Assembly: GCA_938050265.1 (NCBI GenBank)
Contig: CALLJT010000042.1
Span: 1-11,821 of the forward strand
Reading direction: 5' to 3'
DNA length: 11,821 bases
Source of the DNA: Candidatus Saccharimonadia bacterium
GTDB taxonomy: Bacteria > Patescibacteriota > Saccharimonadia > Saccharimonadales > SZUA-47
The notes beneath the pieces were generated by a model. That model was not told the DNA's origin. It worked only from the letters and a program-made list of their open reading frames with translations, and made no database searches. How positions within the stretch are numbered: position 1 is the stretch's first letter; each line of letters begins with the position of its first letter. A program made the position numbers and the translations under genes. Shown here piece after piece: positions 1 to 6,441 of the stretch.

Positions 1-2
1 CG

Positions 3-65
3 CTTATACTACTCTTGCAGGAAAAAGTGAGTGTGGGTCAGTTTGCGGATGCTATAGATGTATAA
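3..65 (+). CDS. 3' end of an upstream gene (partial, unidentified)
   Basis: Frame 3 is open from the left edge and ends at TAA 63-65. The tail reads QEKVSVGQFADAIDV, an ordinary soluble-protein ending. The other two plus frames give a short, early-stopped peptide or a Cys/Tyr-rich peptide that looks unnatural. The TAA lies inside the TATAAT box proposed for corA, which fits the tight packing seen elsewhere in the window. Only 20 codons are visible, so the family cannot be named and even the coding status is uncertain. Confidence 0.35.
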   Translation, partial: LILLLQEKVSVGQFADAIDV

Positions 66-76
66 TCGTGTACAAT
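61..76 (+). promoter_or_regulatory. corA promoter, two candidate -10 boxes
   Basis: TATAAT at 61-66 and TACAAT at 71-76 are both directly preceded by TG. TACAAT ends 7 nt before the ATG at 84, the same spacing seen at the other lead genes of this window, so transcription would start at or next to the start codon. TATAAT would leave a leader of roughly 10 nt. No clear TTGACA-like -35 is visible at the normal distance. Confidence 0.5.
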
Positions 77-83
77 AGTGTTT

Positions 84-1010
84 ATGCATATTTCCTACCA
101 CCGTACCATTAGGGACACTGAGACGCAGCTGTTGGACAGCCCGAAACGGGGCAGCTGGGTGAGCGTGGTTAATCCAGATCATAAAGAGCTTGCGAGCCTA
201 GCAAAAACACATAATTTGCAGCTCGACCTGCTCGAAGACGGCATCGACCTATACGAAGCACCGCGGTTGGAGCGTGAAGATGGGTCAATATACATATACG
301 TACGCTATAGTCGTCCTGCCGGTGAGAGCACCAGTACACATCCGCTTCTAATAGTGATAGGTCCAAACAATGTGTTTACAATTTCGCGGACAGAGGCTGA
401 GCCGCTCGACATTTTGACGCGCCGCAGTACGCTGGTAACAACACAAAAAGTCAAACTGGTACTCAGCATACTTGAAGAGGTCAACAAAGGCTATCGTTCG
501 CACCTCAACGCTACCACGAAAAAAATCCTTACCATGCGTGGCAAACTGCGCAGGACTGTCATCAGCAACAAAGACATCTTGAACCTTATAGAAATCGAAG
601 AAGACCTCAACGAATACCTCGCTGCATTACAGCCGTACGGACTCGTGCTCCAGGCGCTGCTGTCTGGTAAGTACCTTAAAATCCATCATGAAGACGAAGA
701 TCTCATCGAGGATCTGCAGCTGCTGTCCGGCGAGCTTATCGAGCTTACTAAAAGCCGTTTAAAAACCATCCAAAACACCAGGGACGCGTATTCTGCCATC
801 GCGACAAACAACCTAAACCAGATATTCAAACGCCTGACATCGATTGCCATATTCATGAGCATCCCGACAATTATTAGTGGGTTTTTTGGCATGAACGTAC
901 TTTTGCCGCTGAATCAGGACGGCAGTTCGTCGTTCTGGGTTATTGCAGGGTTGACCGTCGTGTTCATGCTTGGCTTCATCCTCTATTTCAAACGCAAAAA
1001 ATGGCTGTAA
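84..1010 (+). CDS. corA: CorA-family Mg2+/divalent metal ion channel
   Basis: CorA proteins are homopentameric inner-membrane channels that admit Mg2+ (some members Co2+, Ni2+ or Zn2+). This protein has 308 residues, close to the usual ~315. A large cytoplasmic alpha/beta plus long-helix domain (about 1-240) leads into the pore helix, which ends in FFGMNV. The invariant GMN selectivity motif is at residues 269-271. After a short polar loop (PLNQDGSSS) comes a second membrane helix (about 284-301) and the basic tail FKRKKWL, as expected for a cytoplasmic C-terminus. An in-frame GTG lies two codons upstream at 78. I prefer ATG 84 because it is the stronger codon and sits 7 nt after a TACAAT box; neither has a Shine-Dalgarno. 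rmuC follows after 29 bp but has its own -10 box. Family assignment is firm; the ion transported is not visible. Confidence 0.93.
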   Translation: MHISYHRTIRDTETQLLDSPKRGSWVSVVNPDHKELASLAKTHNLQLDLLEDGIDLYEAPRLEREDGSIYIYVRYSRPAGESTSTHPLLIVIGPNNVFTISRTEAEPLDILTRRSTLVTTQKVKLVLSILEEVNKGYRSHLNATTKKILTMRGKLRRTVISNKDILNLIEIEEDLNEYLAALQPYGLVLQALLSGKYLKIHHEDEDLIEDLQLLSGELIELTKSRLKTIQNTRDAYSAIATNNLNQIFKRLTSIAIFMSIPTIISGFFGMNVLLPLNQDGSSSFWVIAGLTVVFMLGFILYFKRKKWL

Positions 1011-1025
1011 CGTTTCTGCTTACGG

Positions 1026-1031
1026 TATACT
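1026..1031 (+). promoter_or_regulatory. rmuC -10 box (near-leaderless)
   Basis: TATACT ends 8 nt before ATG 1040, and no Shine-Dalgarno lies between. It occupies the 29-bp gap after corA, so rmuC can start its own transcript. No good -35 is visible. Confidence 0.5.
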
Positions 1032-1039
1032 GATTATAG

Positions 1040-2101
1040 ATGGAGCTTGTTGATATCGCAGTTGTAGTCCTGTTGGTTGCTAATTTTTTGCTGGTGGCGT
1101 TTTTTGTGTTTTTCAAAAAACAGCGACCGCAAAGCGACGGGACACAGCAGATGATGCAGCAGAATCTCAACCATCTGTCAGATAATGTTGGTAAACTTCA
1201 AGATCAACTGAAAGTACAGATCGACACCAAGCTCGACAGGAATCAAGAAAGCATGACTCGACAGCTGGCGTCCAGCGCACGACTGGTAAAAGACGTGACA
1301 GAACGACTCGCACGACTAGACAATACAAACAGGCGAGTTGTCGGCGTTGCTGACGAACTGAAACAGCTACAGAATGTACTGCAGAACCCCAAGCAGCGGG
1401 GTGTGCTAGGGGAGTTTTATCTAGAGCAGATACTGCAGAATTTGCTGCCACCAAGCTCGTACACGTTGCAGTACAAAATGGACACAGGCCACGTCGTCGA
1501 CGCAGCGATACATCTGGACGGCAAAGTGCTGCCTATCGACAGTAAGTTTTCGCTGGAAAATTACAATAGACTGCTCGAAGCAAAAGACGGTGAGCGTGCA
1601 TCGTATGAAAAGGCGTTCAAAGAGGACTTAAAAAAGCGCATCGACGAAACGGCAAAATACATCAACACTAAAAAAGGCACGCTCGAACAGGCACTAATGT
1701 TCATACCGTCAGAAGCGATATATTATGATCTACTCGCTAATAAAGTCGGAGCGAGCGGTGTGAGTGGCCGCAACTTGATGCAGTATGCAGCTGTCGATAA
1801 ACGGGTGGTGATTGTTGGCCCATCGACACTGAGTGCTATGCTGCAGGTTATTGTGCAGGGTATCAAAAGCTTAGAAATTCAAAAAGACACAGAGGTGATC
1901 CGCAAAAATATTGAACAGCTACAAAAGCACTTACTTGCGTACAATGCTCATTATGATAAAATAGGTAAATCATTAAGTGCCACTGTCAATCACTACAACA
2001 CCGCGTCAAACGAGCTCGGTAAGATCGATAAAGACATAGTGAAAATCGGCGGCGGCGCACACGTATTACAAACGAACACCGTGGAGACACCAAATATATG
2101 A
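1040..2101 (+). CDS. rmuC: RmuC-family DNA recombination protein
   Basis: RmuC proteins are predicted membrane-anchored nucleases of the PD-(D/E)XK superfamily, linked genetically in E. coli to limiting recombination at inverted repeats. The 353 residues begin with one N-terminal membrane helix (about 5-25, VDIAVVVLLVANFLLVAFFV), then FKKQR, placing the rest in the cytoplasm. A Gln-rich coiled coil (about 35-115) precedes the RmuC domain (about 118-325). Family marks include RGVLGEFYLEQIL (120-132), the acidic residue in HVVDAAI (D154) and PIDSKFSLENY (165-175), with D167 and K169 as likely nuclease residues. LMFIPSEAIYYD (219-230) is also typical. The chain is shorter than E. coli RmuC (about 475 aa), mainly in the coiled coil and tail. 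The stop overlaps the next start as ATGA, so the two genes are probably translationally coupled. Confidence 0.93.
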   Translation: MELVDIAVVVLLVANFLLVAFFVFFKKQRPQSDGTQQMMQQNLNHLSDNVGKLQDQLKVQIDTKLDRNQESMTRQLASSARLVKDVTERLARLDNTNRRVVGVADELKQLQNVLQNPKQRGVLGEFYLEQILQNLLPPSSYTLQYKMDTGHVVDAAIHLDGKVLPIDSKFSLENYNRLLEAKDGERASYEKAFKEDLKKRIDETAKYINTKKGTLEQALMFIPSEAIYYDLLANKVGASGVSGRNLMQYAAVDKRVVIVGPSTLSAMLQVIVQGIKSLEIQKDTEVIRKNIEQLQKHLLAYNAHYDKIGKSLSATVNHYNTASNELGKIDKDIVKIGGGAHVLQTNTVETPNI

Positions 2102-2361
2102 ATAAGCAGCAACCCAACAGACAGCTTGCTTTCCCGTCCGTAGGGCCAGACAGAGTAATAGAGAGCCTTACACAAACTGCCCTTGATGTAGATGTCTCGC
2201 AACAACCTAACGATGCAGCTCAAGAAGAAACTAGTAGCAGTGTTCTTGATGATTTCCAGAGAAGACTTTCACCATTAGACACTGTGCTGAACCTAGGAGA
2301 GCCAGTTAGCGACTTAACTATCGATGCAATTGGAGCATTGGCCAAACGATTCGAACTCTAG
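2098..2361 (+). CDS. Small acidic protein of unknown function, coupled to rmuC
   Basis: I do not recognise this 87-residue protein. It is hydrophilic, with no signal peptide or membrane helix. The first half is rich in Gln, Asp, Ser and Thr and looks disordered. The second half (about 48-87, from VLDDFQRRLSPLDTVL to ALAKRFEL) has amphipathic heptad-like spacing and may form one or two helices. Its ATG overlaps the rmuC stop by four bases (ATGA), and a weak GGAG at 2083-2086 lies 11 nt upstream, the operon-internal pattern seen at the SDR genes. That arrangement is the main evidence that it is real. It may act with RmuC, but nothing in the sequence says how. The convergent hydrolase gene ends 31 bp away, and I see no terminator hairpin between them. 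Confidence 0.7.
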   Translation: MNKQQPNRQLAFPSVGPDRVIESLTQTALDVDVSQQPNDAAQEETSSSVLDDFQRRLSPLDTVLNLGEPVSDLTIDAIGALAKRFEL

Positions 2362-2392
2362 TGTAGCTCTGCAATCGGAAAACTCAGTCTAT

Positions 2393-3736
2393 TTATCGGC
2401 GTTTCAGCATATCTATGATCAACGCTGCAGTCCAAGAGAAGTTTCGTGCGCCTGCTGGTACACCGTTTTTGGCTGAAAAGTATTCATATGGACCGTGCTT
2501 CGTCACGACGTCTATTGACGCCTGTTCAACCGCGCGAGCTTCTGTATCGTAGCCGTAGCGCCTCAGACCATCGGCGATCAGCCAGTTTGTGTTGATCCAC
2601 GTCGGACCTTGCCAGTAGCCAAGTTCTTTATACCATCTACTGTTGAACGGCACGGACGGCACAGGATATGCGCCACCAAACTGTGCAGGGTCCGTCAGCA
2701 TAGCTACGAGCTCTTTGGCTCGCTCTGGCGTGATAGTCCCAGCGTATAGCGGCAGAAGCGTACCGATCGTCGGCGTCGCGTCGGGGCTATGTGTGATGAA
2801 CGTCTGCGAGTAATACTGGCTACTATACCCGTCCCAGAGTGTATCCAGTGCGCTGTTAGACTTTTCGATGCTGCGAGCGAGGTCTTCTGGGAGCGTGCGC
2901 CCGATTGTTTTGGCGATGTCCTGCAGGTGTTGGTTGGCTCGGATAAGAATACAGTTGAACGGCAAGTCAATAAAACTGAATATCGATCTGCTTAGAATGC
3001 GGTTAATGTCCCAGTTTTTACGCCTAAACCGCTGGATGATCGTGAAATACAGTATGGCATCTATGTCGTCTATGCGCTGACCTGGCGGAACATGCTTGGT
3101 GTCTCGGCGCAGGAACCGCACAGCAGAGTCAAGTTTGAGCACATCAATCGCGCTGACCCACCATGGCCGACTGTGCTGGTGTAGCTGCTCTATCCATGGA
3201 GGTGAATTATCAAGCCCGCTTTCCCAGGGGTGGATCAGCAGGGCAAGTCCTTCGTTGTGGGGATCGCGCTCCGCGTATATCCAGCGGTGGTAGGCAGTAA
3301 GCGCTGGGTACATGTCCTGGTACCAGCTGCGGCGTTCTGTAAGCGTGAGTTTCGCACCAACTCTGACGACTGCTTCTGCTAGCATCGGTGGCTGCGTAAG
3401 TCCGCTCGTCGCCAGCCCGTCGGGTGCATGCGGGTTACGCCATGACTGCCATATATTGCGGTCTCGTTTGTGTTCATCACCGTCAGCAAATATCATGTGT
3501 GGGATCATGCCGTTACTCCACTGACCTCTCAGCAGGTTGCGCAGCTCAGTTTGAGCACGCGGCACGTCGTACTCCGCCAGGCCGATAGCAATAAAACAGC
3601 TGTCCCAGAGCCACTGGTGCGGATAGAGGCCTTCTGCAGGTGCAGTGAACCCGCCGTCGCGCTGGTTCTGCTCTAGGACCGCCTTGCAGCCGTCTATAAC
3701 CTGGTTTTTGTTGGGTGGCGTCGCTGCTGCACTCAT
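2393..3736 (-). CDS. GH63/mannosylglycerate-hydrolase-like glycoside hydrolase
   Basis: This 447-residue protein has the signature order of (alpha/alpha)6-barrel glycosidases of the GH63/MGH/trehalase-like group, inverting enzymes acting on small alpha-glucosides or alpha-mannosides. Visible motifs are YPHQWLWDSCF (38-48, sugar-binding Trp/Asp), WSNGMIPHMIF (73-83), HPWESGLDNSPPW (169-181, where D176 is the likely general acid), GYWQGPTWINTNW (373-385) and HGPYEYF followed by NFSWTAAL (414-439). E418 is a candidate base or ligand residue. The segment after YEYF reads SAKNGVPAG, without the TGEG-like wording I would expect in this group. There is no signal peptide, so it should act in the cytoplasm on something like glucosylglycerate, mannosylglycerate or a small oligosaccharide; substrate is not readable here. 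It lies 27 bp after yajQ but has its own -10 box. Annotation as glycogen debranching enzyme or trehalase would be over-specific. Confidence 0.85.
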   Translation of the reverse strand: MSAAATPPNKNQVIDGCKAVLEQNQRDGGFTAPAEGLYPHQWLWDSCFIAIGLAEYDVPRAQTELRNLLRGQWSNGMIPHMIFADGDEHKRDRNIWQSWRNPHAPDGLATSGLTQPPMLAEAVVRVGAKLTLTERRSWYQDMYPALTAYHRWIYAERDPHNEGLALLIHPWESGLDNSPPWIEQLHQHSRPWWVSAIDVLKLDSAVRFLRRDTKHVPPGQRIDDIDAILYFTIIQRFRRKNWDINRILSRSIFSFIDLPFNCILIRANQHLQDIAKTIGRTLPEDLARSIEKSNSALDTLWDGYSSQYYSQTFITHSPDATPTIGTLLPLYAGTITPERAKELVAMLTDPAQFGGAYPVPSVPFNSRWYKELGYWQGPTWINTNWLIADGLRRYGYDTEARAVEQASIDVVTKHGPYEYFSAKNGVPAGARNFSWTAALIIDMLKRR

Positions 3737-3743
3737 TGCCTCT

Positions 3744-3749
3744 AGTATA
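3744..3749 (-). promoter_or_regulatory. Glycoside hydrolase -10 box (leaderless)
   Basis: On the minus strand TATACT ends 7 nt before the ATG (3736), inside the 27-bp gap after yajQ. A weak TTCCGA lies 17 nt further upstream. AGAGG follows the box but is only 2 nt from the ATG, too close to act as a Shine-Dalgarno. Confidence 0.5.
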
Positions 3750-3763
3750 CGTGGTATGGTGAT

Positions 3764-4258
3764 CTATCGGAAGTTCGTAAATGTGAGAGGAAAGTCGAAG
3801 TCTGCAGCGCGGAGGAGCTGCATTGTAGCCTGGAGCTCATCTTTTTTGGGGCTCATGACTCGGATGCCCTCGCCTTGGATCTGAGTTTTGACTTTGGGCA
3901 TCTCTGCTTTCAGTAGTTTGGTGACTTTTTTGGCGTCGTCTTGTTTGAGGCCGTTTTTGAACGGGACGAGCCAGATCATCCGCAGGTTGGTGGTTTCAGC
4001 GTCCTGTGTTGTGTCGAACGTCTTTTGGCTGACGTCTCGTTTCGCGGCTTTTTTGCGGAACATGTCGATAATCGCATCGAGGTGATACTGGTTGTCACCG
4101 GATATTTTGATACCGGTTTTGTCGTCAAGCCACTCGGCTTTGGCCTGCGTGCCTTTGAGGTCGTATCTGTTCACGAGCTCTTTTTGGACCTGGTCAAAAA
4201 CATGATCCATCTCGCCTTTGTCGTATGTTGATTCTATGTCAAAACTAAATTGTGCCAT
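3764..4258 (-). CDS. yajQ: YajQ family nucleotide-binding protein (UPF0234)
   Basis: YajQ proteins are small cytoplasmic proteins with two ferredoxin-like domains; a Xanthomonas member binds cyclic di-GMP, and others have been tied to nucleic-acid binding. The 164 residues cover the whole family: SFDIESTYDKGEMDHVFDQV near the start, RYDLKGT (31-37), a middle EWLDDKTGIKISGDN region, and the C-terminal IQGEGIRVMSPKKDELQATM to DFPLTFTNFR. The frame stays open upstream to another ATG at 4306. I place the start at 4258 because homologues begin only two to four residues before SFDI, and a TATACT box ends 7 nt upstream. The longer version would add 16 unrelated residues and run through that promoter. 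The gene is divergent from the DUF2207-like gene across a 62-bp spacer. Its ligand cannot be told from sequence. Confidence 0.93.
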   Translation of the reverse strand: MAQFSFDIESTYDKGEMDHVFDQVQKELVNRYDLKGTQAKAEWLDDKTGIKISGDNQYHLDAIIDMFRKKAAKRDVSQKTFDTTQDAETTNLRMIWLVPFKNGLKQDDAKKVTKLLKAEMPKVKTQIQGEGIRVMSPKKDELQATMQLLRAADFDFPLTFTNFR

Positions 4259-4265
4259 ACGCACC

Positions 4266-4293
4266 AGTATACATGCACGTTGTGTCAGCTCAA
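4266..4293 (-). promoter_or_regulatory. yajQ promoter (-35 TTGAGC, -10 TATACT)
   Basis: On the minus strand TTGAGC (4293-4288), a 16-nt spacer and TATACT (4271-4266) form the best two-part promoter in the window. The -10 box is directly preceded by TG and ends 7 nt before the chosen ATG, predicting a leaderless transcript. This also supports the short yajQ start. Confidence 0.6.
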
Positions 4294-4300
4294 GAAACGA

Positions 4301-4314
4301 TATCATGATAGAAT
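4301..4314 (+). promoter_or_regulatory. -10 box of the short DUF2207-like gene, with overlapping palindrome
   Basis: TAGAAT at 4309-4314 has an upstream TGA, giving an extended -10 (TG at 4306-4307, one base, then the hexamer), and it ends 6 nt before ATG 4321. A perfect 10-bp palindrome, TATCATGATA (4301-4310), overlaps the front of the box and could be an operator; at that length chance is also possible. Confidence 0.45.
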
Positions 4315-4320
4315 ACGCTT

Positions 4321-5259
4321 ATGAATATTTTTTCAGCGCTTATCACGTGGTCAGACATATCTGCCGTGCCGGCGTATGTACGCATACCGGTGCTACTCTG
4401 TGCGTTGCTACTGGTCGCAGCCTATATCCTGCGGAGCTGGCTGGTGGCTTGCTGGCGTGTTAAAAAACAGCCTATTAGCGCCGAATACAAACCACCATTG
4501 TCTCTCAACCCAGCAGAGGTGAGCCTCCTGTATTCGGGCAATGCATCGCAGAAAGAGTTTGCTGGGTTGGTTGTACATATGGCGCAGCGCGGTATCGTGC
4601 ATTTTCGTAAACACAAAGGTGTGAAGATTGTGTTGCCAGGACCACGTCATGTTGACCATTTGACATACTACGAAAAACGGATTCTGCAGGCGGTTACGGA
4701 ATTTCGTAACGTCAGCGCACAGAACCTGGTCGAGCACCACCATACGATGTTCACGGGCGGTACAGTGTATAAGACTTTCGGTGCGCAGGTACTGCACACA
4801 TTGCGGTCTCGTTCGTATGTCCGTAGTAATGCGACGACTCAGAGATGGATCGATGTCTTTAAAACCGCACTTGTCTATATCGCGTTACTTGTCTGGCTAC
4901 CGTTGACCGTTGTTGCTCTGTATATGATGATAGCTGCTGGAACAGGGTCTACGGACACCGTTGTTGACTATGTGCAAAGCATGGGTGTGTATAGCATGTA
5001 TGCTGCGCCTATTGCATGTATAGCTGCGGTGGCCTCCCAGCGCCTGCTTGCGCCGTATAGCGGAAGACGATGGCTGATGAGTGCGAAGTTCCGTAAATTC
5101 TGGCCGCACGCCCTTGGGTTTCGGCAGTATGTTGTCCTGCTTGAACAAGACAAACTGCAGTTTGAAGATCCTGATCTCAAGCGAACTGCGAACATCAACA
5201 GCTTGCCGTACGCAATCGCACTCGGCCAAGTAGACAACTGGCGTGACATCGTATATTAA
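4321..5259 (+). CDS. DUF2207-type membrane protein lacking the secreted domain
   Basis: This 312-residue membrane protein matches the cytoplasmic/C-terminal half of DUF2207 (YciQ-like) proteins, whose function is unknown. TM1 lies at about 21-43. LNPAEVSLLYSGNASQKEFAG to AQRGIVHFRK (62-96) fits the winged-helix-like PAEV...L..RG module. Two further membrane helices follow (about 181-206 and 222-240). A cytoplasmic tail with GFRQYVVLLEQDKLQFEDPD (266-285) and LPYAIALG (295-302) is a clear DUF2207 signature. The usual N-terminal extracytoplasmic DUF2207 domain and signal peptide are absent; only about 20 residues precede TM1. The related gene at 10500 has that domain, so this is a stand-alone form, not a sequencing break: no matching N-domain lies upstream on this strand, and the gene has its own -10 box right at its start. 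Family assignment is good; its role is open. Confidence 0.8.
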   Translation: MNIFSALITWSDISAVPAYVRIPVLLCALLLVAAYILRSWLVACWRVKKQPISAEYKPPLSLNPAEVSLLYSGNASQKEFAGLVVHMAQRGIVHFRKHKGVKIVLPGPRHVDHLTYYEKRILQAVTEFRNVSAQNLVEHHHTMFTGGTVYKTFGAQVLHTLRSRSYVRSNATTQRWIDVFKTALVYIALLVWLPLTVVALYMMIAAGTGSTDTVVDYVQSMGVYSMYAAPIACIAAVASQRLLAPYSGRRWLMSAKFRKFWPHALGFRQYVVLLEQDKLQFEDPDLKRTANINSLPYAIALGQVDNWRDIVY

Positions 5260-5322
5260 CGCTGGTAACCCGTGATGAGAGTGCAGCGCAGCCGAAGGTG
5301 CGATGTAGGTGCCGGTTTCGTG

Positions 5323-5328
5323 TATAAT
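5323..5328 (+). promoter_or_regulatory. pheS -10 box (near-leaderless)
   Basis: A consensus TATAAT, directly preceded by TG, ends 9 nt before the pheS ATG at 5338, with no Shine-Dalgarno between. The 78-bp spacer (5260-5337) shows no -35 match, no hairpin terminator for the upstream gene and no leader peptide or T-box elements of the kind that often control phenylalanyl-tRNA synthetase operons. Confidence 0.6.
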
Positions 5329-5337
5329 TAGCGGTAT

Positions 5338-6366
5338 ATGGAACAAGACATACAGTCGGCACGCACGGCACTGCTTTCAGAGTTTGACGCTCTTGATGAT
5401 AAGCAGCGGATTTTGAAGTCAGTGCATCTACGCGCGCTGTTTGATGGTATACGAGAGGTTGAACCAAAGCAACGTGGTGCATACGGTAAATCAGTCAATG
5501 CTCTGAAACAAGAAGTACAGACATGGATAGATGACGCTCAGCTCGCCAACCACACTGCACAGCTCGCTGCCATCGATGTGACGGCTCCATGGGGTGTGAA
5601 CACGCCTGTGGGTAGCCGACCGCAACTTCTCTCTGGCGTATCGGGGTCACAGCACCCGCTTACTGCTGAGATTGATCGGATCTGTGATATTTATCAGCGT
5701 ATGGGGTTTATAGTAGAGGAATCACGGGAGATTGACGACGATTATCATATGTTTACGAGCCTCAACTTTCCAGCCGACCATCCTGCGCGCGACGACTACG
5801 ACACGTTCATGACAGACGACGGCTTTGTTGCTCCTGCGCACACCAGTACGATGCAGAACCGTCTTATTAGGCAGTACAAAAACAACCTTGAAGCAGGCCA
5901 GCCCATCGCTGTAGTCATCCCTGATCGAGTGTTTCGAAACGAGGACCTGGATGCGACACACGAGCACACGTTTTACCAGATTGAAGGCGTGTATATTGAC
6001 AAAGGTGTGACAGTCGGCAACCTGATCGCAACGCTGTCAGCGTTCATGGACGAATATTTTGGTCAAAAACTTGAGACTAAACTCCAGCCGTTTTATTTCC
6101 CATTCACGGAGCCGAGCTTCGAGTTCGCAATCGAGCGCCCGGATGCACTGCGAAAAAACGATTCAGAAGAGCAGAAGTGGCTCGAACTACTCGGCTGCGG
6201 CATGATACATCCGAACGTGCTCCGAGAAGCTGGTGTTGACCCAGAAATCTACACTGGTTTCGCGTGGGGCAACGGCATTGACCGCATGGTCATGATGAGG
6301 CACGGTATCGAAGACGTCCGCCATTTCCAGTCCGCCAACCTCGCGTTCTTGAGGCAGTTTAAGTAG
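5338..6366 (+). CDS. pheS: Phenylalanyl-tRNA synthetase alpha subunit
   Basis: PheS carries the class II catalytic core that activates phenylalanine and transfers it to tRNA-Phe, working as (alpha-beta)2 with PheT (7794-10403). The 342 residues show an N-terminal coiled-coil tRNA-binding arm (about 1-85), GSQHPLT (103-109, motif 1 region), AHTSTMQNR (167-175), RVFRNEDLDATHEHTFYQIEG (197-217, motif 2 region), LGCGMIHPNVL (285-295) and GFAWGNGIDRMVMM (307-320, motif 3). The loop before LGCGM lacks the Cys-rich zinc-like element found in some PheS proteins. In many bacteria the motif near 167 reads RTHTS..Q.R; here the Arg is replaced (PAHTS), probably a lineage trait because all other motifs are intact. 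The stop codon is part of the AGGAG that serves the next small ORF. Product assignment is secure. Confidence 0.97.
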   Translation: MEQDIQSARTALLSEFDALDDKQRILKSVHLRALFDGIREVEPKQRGAYGKSVNALKQEVQTWIDDAQLANHTAQLAAIDVTAPWGVNTPVGSRPQLLSGVSGSQHPLTAEIDRICDIYQRMGFIVEESREIDDDYHMFTSLNFPADHPARDDYDTFMTDDGFVAPAHTSTMQNRLIRQYKNNLEAGQPIAVVIPDRVFRNEDLDATHEHTFYQIEGVYIDKGVTVGNLIATLSAFMDEYFGQKLETKLQPFYFPFTEPSFEFAIERPDALRKNDSEEQKWLELLGCGMIHPNVLREAGVDPEIYTGFAWGNGIDRMVMMRHGIEDVRHFQSANLAFLRQFK

Positions 6367-6369
6367 GAG
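6365..6369 (+). promoter_or_regulatory. Shine-Dalgarno of the 20-codon ORF
   Basis: AGGAG overlaps the pheS stop codon by two bases and stands 9 nt before ATG 6379. A consensus ribosome site with good spacing is the main evidence that this tiny ORF is translated. Confidence 0.6.
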
Positions 6370-6378
6370 CCAGAAACT

Positions 6379-6441
6379 ATGAATATTACGAAATACGGGC
6401 ATGCATGCTTGTTCGTCAAACATGAGGAGCAGAACAGATGA
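6379..6441 (+). pseudogene. 20-codon remnant of an UlaG-like metallo-beta-lactamase-fold gene
   Basis: This ORF starts 12 nt after pheS behind a consensus AGGAG and encodes 20 residues beginning MNITKYGHACLFV. That wording matches the N-terminal beta strand of UlaG-like (COG2220) metallo-beta-lactamase-fold hydrolases, which typically open M.ITKYGHAC followed by a strand ending in LIDPG. Here the frame stops after KHEEQNR at TGA 6439-6441, before any metal-binding HxHxDH motif, and no other frame continues the family downstream. The last codons overlap the SDR1 start as ATGA. I read it as the head of an older gene whose body was replaced by the SDR cassette, leaving its ribosome site and first codons as a leader coupled to SDR1. 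The alternative is a chance leader peptide; about 13 informative residues make the homology suggestive, not proven. It has no enzymatic capacity. Confidence 0.55.
6425..6429 (+). promoter_or_regulatory. Shine-Dalgarno of SDR1
   Basis: AGGAG sits 8 nt before ATG 6438, inside the coding sequence of the 20-codon remnant. Together with the ATGA overlap it gives SDR1 both its own ribosome site and coupling to upstream translation. It also fixes the SDR1 start, which has no -10 box in front of it. Confidence 0.65.

Noticed and set aside
2098..2101. Possible alternative genetic code (TGA as glycine), known in some CPR phyla
   Set aside because: TGA ends rmuC, the 20-codon ORF and SDR1 exactly at ATGA overlaps with the next gene, and no gene contains an in-frame TGA, so the code is standard.
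2362..2392. Bidirectional terminator between the convergent 87-aa gene and the glycoside hydrolase
   Set aside because: The 31-bp gap has no GC-rich stem or T-run on either strand.
4259..4306. 16-codon N-terminal extension of yajQ to ATG 4306
   Set aside because: Homologues start just before SFDI, the extension is unlike the family, and it would read through the TTGAGC-16-TATACT promoter.
5260..5337. T-box riboswitch or attenuator before pheS
   Set aside because: The 78-bp spacer has no specifier stem, T-box sequence, Phe-rich leader peptide or terminator hairpin, and the -10 box is nearly at the ATG, leaving no leader RNA.
4897..5346. 149-codon minus-strand frame (and a 129-codon one at 4408-4797) over the short DUF2207 gene
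   Set aside because: Both overlap a well-supported plus-strand gene, show His/Cys/Ser-rich shadow composition, and match no family I know.
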